From contig CM033108.1 in assembly GCA_019321725.1 (NCBI GenBank), positions 7,024,060 through 7,088,059 of the forward strand: DNA of 64,000 nucleotides, read 5' to 3'. How positions within the stretch are numbered: the stretch's first letter is position 1; each line of letters starts with the position of its first letter. Below, piece after piece: positions 13,001-23,416 of the stretch. The notes beneath the pieces were generated by a model. It had not been told where the DNA came from and searched no databases. It worked only from the letters and a program-made list of their open reading frames with translations. The position numbers and the translations under genes were made by a program. Source of the stretch: Paulownia fortunei (taxonomy: Eukaryota > Streptophyta > Magnoliopsida > Lamiales > Paulowniaceae).

Positions 13001-13865
13001 TACCCAAGAAGCATTGTTAACTGATAAGTAAACTTCAACAAAAGAAATACTTGAACTCTTCAGGCTTGCAAGGTACTCCTTGCAGTTCCTCTTCCAATTC
13101 CCAGGTTTGTTGCAGTAGTGGCACTTGTCATCGATCTTGTTGAAACACTTGGAGATACCACCTGTTGGCTTCATGCCTTTAGATTTTGAAGAATGCTTTC
13201 ATTTTCCCTTCTTGATCTTGGGTTTGCAGCCTTTGAGTTGGATGAGGATCCAACAAGTACGACTGACTTGTATTTCTTTATGGTGGACTCATCCATCTTC
13301 AACATATTAACCAGCTTAGCTAGGCTAGTTTTCATTTTATACATGTTGAAGTTGACAACGAAGGTGTCAATGATGGAGGCAAAGACTGTAGGATGAGATC
13401 TAAATAGAGCTCGTTATCCATAACGACTCCAACTGACTTTGTCTTTCAATCAAGCCTATCATCTTCAATCTATGGTCATGGACTGAAGAACCCTCCTTCA
13501 TACAGGTCCTGAAAAGCTCTTTTGAGATTTGGTATCTCGACTGCCTAGTATGTTCACCATACAACTCTTGTAAGTAAACATAGATATATGTGCATGCACA
13601 TGTACCTCGTGTTGCCTTTGCAACTTGTTGACATCCATGCCATCATATAGCATCACGCTTGCAGACCATCATCAATCACCTTGTCATAATCCACAAGCTC
13701 CTCCTCACTGGCATCTTTCATCACGGCCGATAGTAGGATCACATCAAGTATGTAATCCCTTTTTTTGGACTATAGAACCATCCGAAGTTTTCTCAACTAA
13801 TCAACATAGTTGGGACCAATTAATTTATTAGCTTCCAGAATTGATGCAAGTGGATTTTTAGCCAT
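10011..13865 (-). pseudogene. Ty1/copia gag-pol polyprotein, broken (family A)
   Basis: The start is ATG at 13865, reading MAKNPLASILEANKLIGPNY, a typical copia gag beginning. Blocks in order along the minus strand are gag; a CCHC knuckle CHYCNKPGNWKRNC (about 13085-13130); protease site VLDTSCG (about 12990); pre-integrase WHDRLGYIFE (near 12600); integrase with FRSDQEDEYLS (about 12210-12250) and YLLNRVP..TPYEMW (about 11960-12030); reverse transcriptase (11560-10563, several frames); and RNase H with YTDSSFQSD, GGAVSWKSSKQ and YYDNHRAIAHA (10562-10101). It ends with HLKKMGLKYIGN and a stop at 10011-10013. The protease Asp is present, but G follows only after SC (DTSCG). Stops and frameshifts recur in every domain. 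Confidence 0.9.
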
Positions 13866-15350
13866 TTATAAATAATCTACAAATATAAACGAGGCATAAA
13901 ATTAGCATACTTTCAAAATCACATTCATTTATAACAAGATCTTAAGTAATAAATGTCCCCCACTATTTCTTTCGAATTCTATCACCATTAATGGTAATTT
14001 AGGAAATCTTATTTCCTAGTGGGCTTAAGGCCCAATCAATATGTCGTATGCTCTAATTTTATGAGCCCATAAAATATATTGAAAGGTAGTTAACTTTTAA
14101 CAATTGTATCTCCATACCACTCTCAAAATATTTTACCTCACTACTTCCCATATGCCCCAATTTTATGAGCCCATATAGTACCAAGTGTCAAGTAAGGCCC
14201 ATCAAACCTCCATGTGGATGGAGCATCAAAACGTTCCATGACTCATGGCCAACATAGAGACGAGACTATCCCATGGGCTTCACTATGCTTAGTAGAGATC
14301 ACAACTTTCCTTTACAGAGTCATTCCACGATTCACAGCTAATGACAAAGTAAGGTAGCATCGTTATGTTAACTAGTTTTGATGGTAGACATGGATTATTA
14401 GGTCCAATCCAATTTTATCGATATTTACTTGAAATAGGAATTCAAAAATTCCTTTCCTTGGTTTTTAGTTCAAGTGGGGTATTTATTTTAACCAAAACCT
14501 CATCAATTTAAATCTTGATTTATTTAATGAATTGACAAGCAAATTAATTAAATAAACCCTACGCATGCATCTAATACATAGATATTCTGGATGATCATGG
14601 GTCATTCTTATGCGATCCATTTGAGCCAAAAATGAATCTAGATAAATCTAAGGGTAATAGAATAGAAACTAATTTCTACTAAATGAATATATCCCATTTA
14701 TTCATGGGTCTTCTCTTTAATTTTTCATCTTGGTCCTTCTTCTTGTCCACCAAAAAGCAAAAATAAAAACCTCACCCTATTCTATTCTCTTTCAAAAATG
14801 TTAAGTATATGTAAGGAAAGAATAAGAGACTCGCAGCCTCCGTTTCAAAAATCGAAAGATAAATAAATCCAATCACATTTGTCCAAATAGCTCCATGATC
14901 ATCCCATACACACTAATAAATACATCACATAAATTTTAAAGCATGTAAATTTACCATCCTTTTAAATTTTAATTTCATGACTTGGGATAAAATCTTGATA
15001 TTTCAAGAAAAAACTTTTTTCAATATTATAAATTAACACTTTAAAAAATAAAAAATCAAATGTTGTAATTCAACACGACGAGACACACGTGCAGCTGGGC
15101 ACGAGTGCTAGGCAATAGCACATTGTTGGCACTTACGATCAACACCCGCACATACCCGTGTGCAACCCAACATCATGCCATGTATAATTTTTTCTTTTAA
15201 TCAAATCAAATTCAATCATATATGTTCTATTTAATAATTAAATTAATTACAAAATAATTTTATCCCAGTCAGAATTACAATAAATCCATTAGAATTTAAC
15301 AATTAAATTGACAAGCATAAATCAAATCCAATTGGAATTGCACAAATCAT
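13866..15350 (-). other. Long untranslated leader of copia family A
   Basis: Nearly 1.5 kb separates the primer site from the gag ATG, with no coding blocks. A local GC-richer island (about 15076-15180) rich in GCAC/GTGC words sits near the primer site. Similar islands sit in the leaders at 21300-21482 and 55081-55440. Confidence 0.6.
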
Positions 15351-15363
15351 GACTCTGATACCA
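15351..15363 (-). promoter_or_regulatory. Primer binding site, tRNA-iMet type
   Basis: The minus strand reads TGGTATCAGAGTC, one base from the plant initiator-Met 3'-end complement TGGTATCAGAGCC. It lies one base from the LTR edge at 15365. It fixes the element's orientation. Confidence 0.9.
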
Positions 15364-15364
15364 T

Positions 15365-17586
15365 AGTTGGGTTACATGATCCTGGGGTATACATAGCGAC
15401 ATATTAAAAAATTCAAAAATATCATATCATAACAATTATAAAAATACCCTAGATCTGATGTGATTTATAACGATCTCACAATTTTCAATGATTATATTAA
15501 AATAATTAAAGTTTCGATTTATACCTTTCTATGCACTTCAATTGTCGTAGGGTATGAAACAATCAATTGCCGATTCTTTTTCTGAATTTGGTTCATAGGG
15601 ATCCAGACGTCTCCCCTCTAAAGTAGTCTACACTTTAAGTAAGAACACAAAATCAAAATTCCTCTAGTAATTTTGATTTTTTTTCTAATCTAGTTTATAT
15701 GGAGTGTGTATAAAAAATATTAATTCTATTTATGACGGATGAAGAAAATAATTGCTTCTATTTATATCTATATGGCCAAAAATTAGAGGATGATTGTTCA
15801 TTCTTAAATTTTATGTCCCCTTTTGATTGGTTGGAAGATATTTTGGTTCATCTAAACTTTTTTTAATTTTATATCTTTCATATCTTCCAAAGATATTCAA
15901 GATTACCCAAGAATTCCAAACTCTTGACTTTCCATCTAATTTTCGACCACTTTCATGGGCCTCTCCAAATGGGCCTTTATGTATTGGATTTGGACTTAAA
16001 ATAAATTTCACAATTAATCCATTTAATTGTCTTACCTAAATTAATTTCATCTAATCAAATTAGACTCAATTAAATAATCTAATTATTTAATTAAGTAAAA
16101 TAATTTAACCATTAAATTAATTTATGGACTATACAATTAATTTGATCTAATCAAATAATTGTTCATCCTTAAATTTCATGTCTCCTTTTGATTGGTTGGA
16201 ATATATTTTAGTTCATTCAAACTTATTCCAATTTTATATCTTTTATATCTTCCAAAGATATTCAAGATTAGCCAAGAATCCCAAACTTTTTGACTTTCCA
16301 TCCTTTATTCAACCACTTTCATGGGCCTCTCCAAATGGACCTTTGTGTATTGGGTTTGGGCTTAAAATAAATTCCATAATTAATCCATTTAAATATCTTA
16401 CCCGAATTAATTCCATCTAATAAAATTAGATCCAATTAAATAATTCAATTATTTAATTAAATAAATAATTAAATTAATTTATGGACTACATAATTAATTT
16501 GATCCAATCAAATAATTGTTTCACTCCAATTGGGCTCCTTAATCTTATCAGGTCTAATTAAATAATCAAATTATTTAATTGAATAATTAATTCATCTCTT
16601 TGAATTAGTTTAAGCCCTAATTAATTAATCTCTATTAATTAATTAGATCCAACCCTTTGGATAAATTCCTAAATTAGAAATGTTCTATCTCAAATTGTGT
16701 GTGGCCCTTTAGGTTCACAACTAAGCTAGCAGTGAACTTGCAATATTTGTAATTATGAGTATCATACACGTATGGTCTTTTCATTAACTAATCTCTCGAT
16801 TGAGTTTAGGGCATGGATCAATAGTCAAAACCCTAATTGCTCAATTACTATGATTCCATTTCAAGTTTCAATGACTCATGACAAATCGTTAGAAAACCCC
16901 TGTTAACATTCATCCTGACTTGGCAAGGACTTCTGAGTCATGAACTATGAAAACATAGGAGATTCACTTGTTCTACTATACAAGTGATGGATTCTTTGTT
17001 GACCACTCATTAATCTCCAGACATATCAATGTAACATCCAATGTATTCCCTTTGTGTTTGTCAGATAATCAAAAGATACATCAAAATAAAACACGACATG
17101 CATAAGGCTACCATGGTGTCTCAAGTCAAAAAACTAATCTTACACTATCATAACATAGAATTTTTTATTTCGACAAACAAGTTTTCAATTAAAAAATTGT
17201 AGTGGGCCTGTTTAGTGTACTTGTTCCATAACAAGCACCCACATGCACTGGCATCACTACGCCAATGTCCATAGAGGTAGATATGTTCCTCATGCGAGCT
17301 TGCATCGTATATGCGAGTCTATTGGGCTATTCGATAACCCATCTCAAAAAGCCTTTAACTCAAAACTAATTTAAAACCAAAGCCATAGAGGCATATTCAA
17401 TGATCACCATTAAATGTGTGACCATACCCCGTAGCTCAGTTTGGTTTAAGGACTTTACCTAATTATATAAAGTAATTAAAGATAAATTTTTTTGCCTATT
17501 TTATTAATATGAATTAAAAAAGATTATCTTTACAAATACAAGAGTATGAAGGATGTACAATCTAATTGGCACGCCGATCACTACTA
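15365..17586 (-). repeat. 5' LTR of copia family A, with internal duplication
   Basis: It aligns with 7908-9990. It carries a tandem duplication of about 360 bp: about 15795-16155 repeats at about 16158-16520, each copy with the CCTTTTGATTGGTTGGAA and ATGGGCCTCTCCAAATGG words. It lacks the roughly 170-bp segment kept in the other LTR. The outer edge is CACTACTA followed by TGGAC. Confidence 0.87.
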
Positions 17587-17591
17587 TGGAC
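17587..17591. repeat. Right target-site duplication (TGGAC)
   Basis: It pairs with 7903-7907. Confidence 0.75.
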
Positions 17592-17780
17592 AAACATAAT
17601 ATCTTGAAATGTTTTCCTATTATTGGAACCTATACATGTTTGGCAAATGAAGAGTGCAACTATGCCATATTTCTAAATGACTCTTTGAATCTTTATTCCC
17701 TTGTTTTCTGCATATATTTTTTCTACATGCCACTACTTCTGGTATGTCCGCAATTAATTTGAGTTTTGTTATGGTTGTAG

Positions 17781-17957
17781 ACGTTGAAATCTCTGAAGGT
17801 TGAGAAGCTAGTCTTACCTGCCTCTAGTCCCAGGTTAGTCCATGTATTGATGAATAAATTTGGTTTTCAAGACTTAAAAGAGGATAAGGAAATAAGTCTA
17901 AGAAAATTCAACCTAATGCTGCTTCCCAAATCCACGTGGCTTGTGAAGCCTCTGTAG
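17781..17957 (+). pseudogene. Last exon of PHD/GNAT gene
   Basis: After acceptor GGTTGTAG (17780) one uninterrupted frame runs to TAG at 17955-17957: TLKSLKVEKLVLPA, then LVHVLMNKFGFQDL, then LMLLPKSTWLVKPL. The family C-terminus has LKVEKLVIPA..LVxTWTxxFGFxPL..LMVFPGTxWLxKPL. This exon keeps its frame, in contrast to the stop-ridden upstream exons. It lies only 190 bp beyond the right edge of the copia element. Confidence 0.85.
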
Positions 17958-18998
17958 TGGAATCCTACCATGAACCAAAAAATTAGTGAGGACTTTACTT
18001 TTTCCTAAATTGGATCCACATGGCTTAAGTCCTAAATTGGATCCACATGGCTTAAGAACCCTGATCTTATCATCTCTATCATTAATTCATCAAGAAATGA
18101 AGAATTCTCCTTTCTTATAAAGGAATTAAGAATTTTTTCATATAAATATTAAAACGAGTTTATGGGAATAGAACTGGAGATGCACTTCTGTGATCTATTT
18201 TTTGTCAAAATGTAGAGATCCAAGTTAGATGTTGACTTCCTGATGCTTGTCTTGTTTCTTTATTTTCTTTGTGTAGTTGATTTAGGCATCCCTAGATAGA
18301 ATAAATCTCAAAATAGGAGTAAGAAATTGGGGATAGTTACAAGACCTTATGAGGTTTGGCGTGATTAGATACTAATTATTTTATCATTTCTATAAATATA
18401 TGGACACTCCTTATGAGTCGTATTCTTTTTTATATATTCTTCCAGTTGTTAACTATTGAAGAAATGCTAACATCATAAATTCATAGTTATTGTAGACAGT
18501 CCTTGAAGGTAATATGTTATTTAACTTTATAGGATATATAGGTCATTTTTTGTTATTATTTTTATCGTAAAATTGAGGATAAATAATCATTTTGCTAAAA
18601 TAGTAGAAGGTTTCTGTAATTACATTAGACCTCAAAGTTGTCTAGGTAATTATCCCTTGAAATTAATGATATTTGTGATTTTCTGTTATCGGATGTGAAG
18701 TTTATGTTGTTTTCTAAGTGCATGCAAATTAAGTAGTTTGTAATTAAGTGTAAATGTCTAATTACAGGTGTATTCTTAGTAGGTTTTGGTCCCATGATAT
18801 CCTAATCATCCGAGTATAGACCCCACTTGATCTATAGCTATGGTCGAAGCCCTTGATAGTAGATAAAACCCCCAAAGTTCAAATTTATATCATCATTTGC
18901 AACTATCAAGTTTTGATTGCTTAGTTTCCAACTATGATCCTGAAGTTTGTAAATAGGTTCCTTTAAATCATACTTCATACGCATAATATGATATATTA
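17958..18998. other. Former 3' UTR and flanking sequence
   Basis: No coding block was found. It includes the likely 3' UTR of the PHD/GNAT gene and the small tandem repeat at 18004-18056. Confidence 0.5.
18004..18056. repeat. 27-bp tandem duplication
   Basis: CCTAAATTGGATCCACATGG followed by CTTAAG occurs at 18004 and again at 18031. The two copies are adjacent and identical over 26 bases, so the duplication is recent compared with the surrounding decay. Confidence 0.92.
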
Positions 18999-19320
18999 AG
19001 GGGGTGTTTGGCTAAGTTTATTTAAAATATCTTATAAGCTCCTATATCTTGTAAAATATTTTTGGAACTTATAAGATGTTAGATCTTATTTTAAAAATAA
19101 GTAGTTGAAGTGTTTGGATAAAATAAGATTATAGAGCTTTTAAAATATTAGTAATGATAATTTTATAATTAAAATTTTCCAAATTAATGGAGTTTGTTAA
19201 AATAAGATATTATTTTGAAAATAAGTTGAGGTGGATGCATTTTTTTAGGAGCTTATAAGCGCTCGAACAGTTTTTTTTAGATCTTATAAGCTCTTTAAAA
19301 AAAATCACTAAACACTTTTT
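18999..19320. mobile_element. Probable MITE (hAT-like)
   Basis: The left end AGGGGGTGTTTGGCTAAG and the complement of the right end (AAAAAGTGTTTAGTGATT) form imperfect inverted termini. The inside is AT-rich with repeated CTTATAAG palindromes. GGGTGTTTGG ends with CTTATAAG interiors are common in plant MITEs. I see no clear target duplication. Confidence 0.55.
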
Positions 19321-19359
19321 AACTGCTTAGTTCTTAAATAACTTATACGATGTTTTGAA

Positions 19360-20225
19360 GAGCCTGAAGGCTGTCGATACAACAACATGATCACGGAAAA
19401 ATGTGCAAGGGTTTGCATAAGTTTGGCAGAGCTGAATGATGGATTCCTATTCAGTTAAGGTTTGTAACACCAGATGCAATTAGTCTTGTTTTTCCTTATT
19501 AGACTTGGTAAAGGCGCTAATATAATTATTAGACAAGACGACTATGGTTGGTAATAGTGAGTTGTGAACTAAAACCGAGGAACCCGTGAATAATGCTCCC
19601 TAGAGAAAATGAAAAGGGGGCATGCCAGAGTGAAAAAGGTGGCTCCATACCGGAAAATAGGGTGTTCAAGCCCTTTTGAGATGTGAACCAAAGCAAAACT
19701 TTAACCCTCGCTCCAGCCTCCAAGGTGATTGAGAACATGGTCCAGAGGATGAGTATGATACAAATAATATAGCTCTAATAGTCCTTAAAAAATCTTTTAG
19801 AAGCCTTTAAGGAACCCTGGAAGGCTCTATAAAGCACTTCAAGAAGCTCATAAAGGAGGAGATCAACTCAAAATCCATAACTACAAGCTATAAGATCGAT
19901 AGACCTGCTATTCTATCCTTTCTTTGATTGGAATAGGTAGATCTGGTAGCTCATAGCTTAGTAGCTACAGGATGGGTACCGTCCAAACTCCATTCCTTTA
20001 TCAAGTCATGAAAGGTCGGTAAAGGAGCTCAATAGCTGCAAAGAAATGGTTAACTCTTTATCGTTCTTGCCCTACAACTTGTAGGTTAGTTACTATTAGC
20101 GTAGCCTCCAGAGAGCCAGAATTCTATGATATACAGTGAGGTATTTTCAATCGCCGAAGGCTCTCAACCCTAAGGAGTCACAAACAAATTAGGAAGCCCA
20201 CTTCAATATAGAAGGTAATCCAAGG
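19360..20225. other. Unassigned block, less AT-rich than surroundings
   Basis: This block is visibly richer in G and C than its neighbours, with no recognised coding motif, LTR or inverted repeat. It ends abruptly at the LTR at 20226. The texture resembles plant mitochondrial intergenic DNA, but I cannot confirm that by eye. Confidence 0.3.
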
Positions 20226-21092
20226 TGTTGGATTAAAAAAATTAATGAAGATTAATTAATTGAAGGTCAAATTAAATTTAAAGGCCAAATTAATTTATTT
20301 AATCAAATAAAATAATTATTTAGTTAGACCTAATAAGATTAATAGCCCATGGAGAGTTAATTAATTATTAATTAGATCAATTAATTAAAAACGCATAAAT
20401 TAGTTTAAGGATTTAAATTAATTTATTGAATTAAATAATATAATTATTTAGTTGTGTCTAATTTGATTAGGATGCCTAAGTAGAATAATTTAATTAATTA
20501 AATTGGGCTTGTTTAATTGATGGGATCAATTAAATAGATTTAATTAAATTAATTAGAGTTCAAGTCTAAGGGTTGATGGGCTCGTAGGAGGCTCATTAAG
20601 AGTCTTCAAGAGAAAGTCAAAAACTTCTAGTCTTAAATGAAAATAAAGGGATAATATAAGGAAGGAATGAGATACATACCTAATAGTATTAGGGTTAAAA
20701 GAAGCCACTTCCTTATTCTTTTTTAGTTCTCTTATTCCATCAAAAAGATTCCACCTTATATTAGTTTAATTCTTTCTTCACTGCTAAACTACACTCCAAA
20801 TTCTAGTGTTAAAATCAGAATTCAAATTTACTAGCATTAATCTGAATTTATGAAAATTCCTAAGGAGTGGATACCATTAGAAGGATAATAATTGAGATCC
20901 TAGAAGCGAATCAATCTTCAATCAAAGGTGCTAGCTTTCAAGATCTTGGATATTCATTCATCATAGGATAACAATTTGAATCATTTCAATATCTATAGCA
21001 TGGGTTCCTATATGTAACATTTCACAATTGTTGTGTTTTAAATTTTTAAATTTTTGTTGTGTTTTGCATCTGAGGACCAGGTGAACCCAACA
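20226..21092 (+). repeat. Complete LTR, copia family C
   Basis: It begins TGTTGGATTAAA and ends GTGAACCCAACA, giving TGTTGG/CCAACA inverted ends over 867 bp. A tRNA-iMet primer site follows directly, so this is a 5' LTR. Related copies are at 21489-21785, 37547-38370, 54353-54790 and 55613-56005. Confidence 0.9.
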
Positions 21093-21093
21093 G

Positions 21094-21106
21094 TGGTATA
21101 ATAGCC
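21094..21106 (+). promoter_or_regulatory. Primer binding site, tRNA-iMet type
   Basis: TGGTATAATAGCC differs from TGGTATCAGAGCC at two positions and lies one base after the LTR end. Confidence 0.88.
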
Positions 21107-21488
21107 TATGTATGTGTTTTTAATACCTTCATGATTACATTTATTTAAATTTATGTGATAAATTAAATATTTATATTTTTAAAATTATTTTTTTTATTTA
21201 GGATTAATTATGTTTATTGGTAGTTGATATCGCAAAAAACCAACAGAACACCGAAGTTAGGGTAGCTATTGGGTAGTCAGCTAAGGCATTCATCACCCGA
21301 AGTGTGGGTGCCAGACACTCCACATGTGGGTTGGTATGCACGCGGAACCCAATAGGTCCTAAGTGTGTAGGTGCCCAACCTACCTGTTGGTTAGGCTATC
21401 TAGGCATGCATACACTCAATGGGTGCCAGACGTGTAGGCACCAAGGCACACAACGGGTGCCTCAAGTGTGCACAACCAAGTTTCTAAT
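21107..21488 (+). other. Leader of family C element with GC-rich island
   Basis: An AT-rich start leads to a GC-rich island (about 21280-21482) made of degenerate GGGTGCC, GTGTAGG and GGCATGCAT words. The same leader in inverted orientation lies at about 54791-55598. The open frame at 21304-21552 is a chance frame through this island. Confidence 0.65.
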
Positions 21489-21785
21489 GTGTAGATACCA
21501 TTACAGGGATCCTAGAAGTGAATTAATTTTTAATGAAAGATGTTTTGTTTGAAGAACTTGGAGATTCATTCATCTTAGGATAATAATTTGCATCATTTTA
21601 ATCCCTACATTAGCCAGAGTACAATACAGGTAAAGTTTTTTGAAACTTTCCCATACTAGATAGTAAAACGCATAATTCAATCAATAGCATGAGTTTCAAG
21701 ATGTAATTTTTCACATTTGTTATGTTGGTTTTAAATTTTTAAAATCTCTTTCCATTTCACATCCTGAAATTATGCGAACCCAACA
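21489..21785 (+). repeat. Truncated second LTR of family C
   Basis: It matches the last 300 bp of the LTR at 20226 (GATCCTAGAAG, TTAATCCCTACATTAGCC, ending GCGAACCCAACA). With 20226-21106 it forms a short LTR-leader-LTR derivative without coding sequence. Confidence 0.8.
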
Positions 21786-22208
21786 TACTTAATAAATTTT
21801 AGTGAACCTTGAAAAGTACAAAAAAAATTATTAGCCAAGAAAACCAATAAAATCATTAGTCTTTCTATTTTAGAAAATTGAAAAAAAAAATAACAATTGA
21901 TATTAGCTCAAGATTGAATATGTTCCAATAGTCAATAATTTAAGCAAACTAATTAAAAAAGTACCATAAAGTATAAAAAATTTGATTCTTCAAAACCTAT
22001 ACGAGATGCACACATTTAAAGTGCAAAAAACATTTCTTTTATCACAAGTCATTGATGAAAGATACAAAATTAATGTGCCATCAAGTCATCTTACAAGGAA
22101 TCTACTGTATTATCCTAAGAAACGACAACAATATTGAACAACGAAAAAAAATATGGACAACCATCTTGTTACTACAAACAAATATACATAATAGGATTAA
22201 CAAAATCT
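21786..22208 (-). repeat. Spacer of the inverted LTR composite, copy 4
   Basis: This 423-bp non-coding sequence is the reverse complement of 37116-37546, 40811-41237 and 53926-54352. All four copies share words such as ACATGCCATCAAGTCATCTT (in this orientation, with small changes) and both flanking LTR junctions. Confidence 0.87.
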
Positions 22209-22440
22209 TTTTGGGTTTGCAAAAACACAGGGATACTAAACGTAGTGAAATTTAAAAAATTCTTCACAACTAAAAATAAACATATATCATATGTAGTAAA
22301 TCATATCCCAGATTAAATATAAATTAATCAATTCTTAATTTTTTATTTTTCCCATATAATGCGAGTATAAATTCAAAATTTATACCTAAAGCACACAGGT
22401 TGATGTAGGAATTGAAATTGTTAATGTCATAAAATATTGA
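22209..22440 (-). repeat. Truncated LTR, copia family B (inverted)
   Basis: It matches the 3' end of the LTR at 35053-37115 on the opposite strand (TTGGGTTTGCAAAAACAC, then ATAATGCGAGTATAAATTC). It is cut at about 22440 by the start of the SIRE-like LTR. Confidence 0.8.
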
Positions 22441-22450
22441 CATTTATTAA

Positions 22451-23353
22451 TGTTGGAATTTTGCACAAAAACCAAGTGTTGCAAGAAATATTCTCAGAGA
22501 TATTGCAACACCAGCGGAACAGAATTAAATTAATTATTTAATTAATTATAATTATTCTATGTAAGTTTTCATAATTCAGGAATTTTTGAAATATTTATTT
22601 TATATATTTTGTAAAGTCATAAATGTGATAAATGTGTTAAAAGTAAAGATATGCTTGATTTGTCTTGATAAGGTAAGAGAAGATTTGCAGAATCTTATGG
22701 ATAAGGCAACAAATAGAGAAATCAATCTCTTTTAGATATGCAGTAATTAAGATCTGATTTCAAAGAGATTTGGACTAAAATACACAGTTGTATATATACC
22801 AAGTCTCAACATTGAAGAAACTAAGTGGATGAACTAAATAGTGCCATGAAAGTGATTCAAAGGTGATGCGAAGTTTACTCTCATACATTCTTAGGGAGAA
22901 GAAGGTGAAAGGTCTTCGAGAGATGACTGCATCAACCATTTGAAGGAGTTTAGAGTTGGAGGAAGTCTAGCAATGCTAATTACTTATATACATTCTTCGG
23001 GAGAAAAATGTGAAGGTTCTTGGGAGAAGACCGCATCAGCCATCTGAAGGAGTTCAGAATTGGAGGGAGTCTAGCAGTGCTGATTAAAATCGAAGAGAGC
23101 TCACATGAACAACTAATTAGTGGAATACATAGAATGGTCTTCATTTAAAGAGAGAGTCTTTAAATTATTTTCTATAAACTGTTACTAATTAGTGTATTGT
23201 TTCTCTTTTTGGGCGTGGCCTCGTACATGTATAGTATGTTGTACTTGAAGTACTTAAAAAATCTTAGTGTTGTCTTTTTATATCCGTTGTGTGTTCTATC
23301 TAGATATTACAACACTTAGGATTTTAAGGAAAACTAGGCAACAAATTCTATCA
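22451..23353 (+). repeat. 5' LTR of SIRE-like element
   Basis: It starts TGTTGGAATTTTGC and ends AATTCTATCA, weakly inverted to the start (ATTCCAACA expected). It contains a tandem duplication of about 98 bp (22882-22979 and 22988-23085), each copy with ACATTCTT.GGGAGAA and TCTAGCA.TGCT.ATT. Confidence 0.82.
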
Positions 23354-23355
23354 AT

Positions 23356-23368
23356 TGGTATCAGTGTA
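23356..23368 (+). promoter_or_regulatory. Primer binding site, tRNA-iMet type
   Basis: TGGTATCAGTGTA lies two bases after the LTR. Nine bases match the initiator-Met complement before divergence. Confidence 0.8.
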
Positions 23369-23416
23369 GATCACAAAAACTAATTAGTGAGATTTTGGGT
23401 TGTATCTATTACAAGC

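Larger units (their letters stand above)
7908..17586 (-). mobile_element. Complete but decayed Ty1/copia element (family A) in last intron of PHD/GNAT gene
   Basis: On the minus strand, in order: 5' LTR (15365-17586), tRNA-iMet primer site (15351-15363), leader, gag-pol (13865 down to 10011), 3' LTR (7908-9990) and a 5-bp target duplication. The element is about 9.7 kb, with LTRs of 2.1-2.2 kb, long for copia. In one aligned 150-bp block the LTRs differ at about 13 positions by hand count, and they carry large indels, so the insertion is old. It enlarged the last intron of the host gene from a few hundred bases to about 10 kb. Confidence 0.9.
2894..17957 (+). pseudogene. Decayed PHD-finger/GNAT acetyltransferase gene (IDM1-like), exon islands
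   Basis: This is the 3' part of a host gene of the plant class with Jas-like region, PHD finger(s) and a C-terminal GNAT fold, which includes INCREASED DNA METHYLATION 1, a nuclear histone acetyltransferase. Five exon islands are collinear with the family: 2894-2996 (second PHD-like Cys/His block), 3630-3874 (linker and first GNAT strands), 4423-4501 (FYT..LEKKDVV), 7707-7806 (acetyl-CoA loop QGMCRLL) and 17781-17957 (LKVEKLVLP and C-terminus). Introns keep GT/AG ends in most places. Premature stops lie in three exons, so the gene is dead or at most a relic transcript. The last intron is about 10 kb because a copia element landed in it. The preceding 3.2-kb intron holds a hAT element. The family call comes from conserved blocks read by eye. 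Confidence 0.8.
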
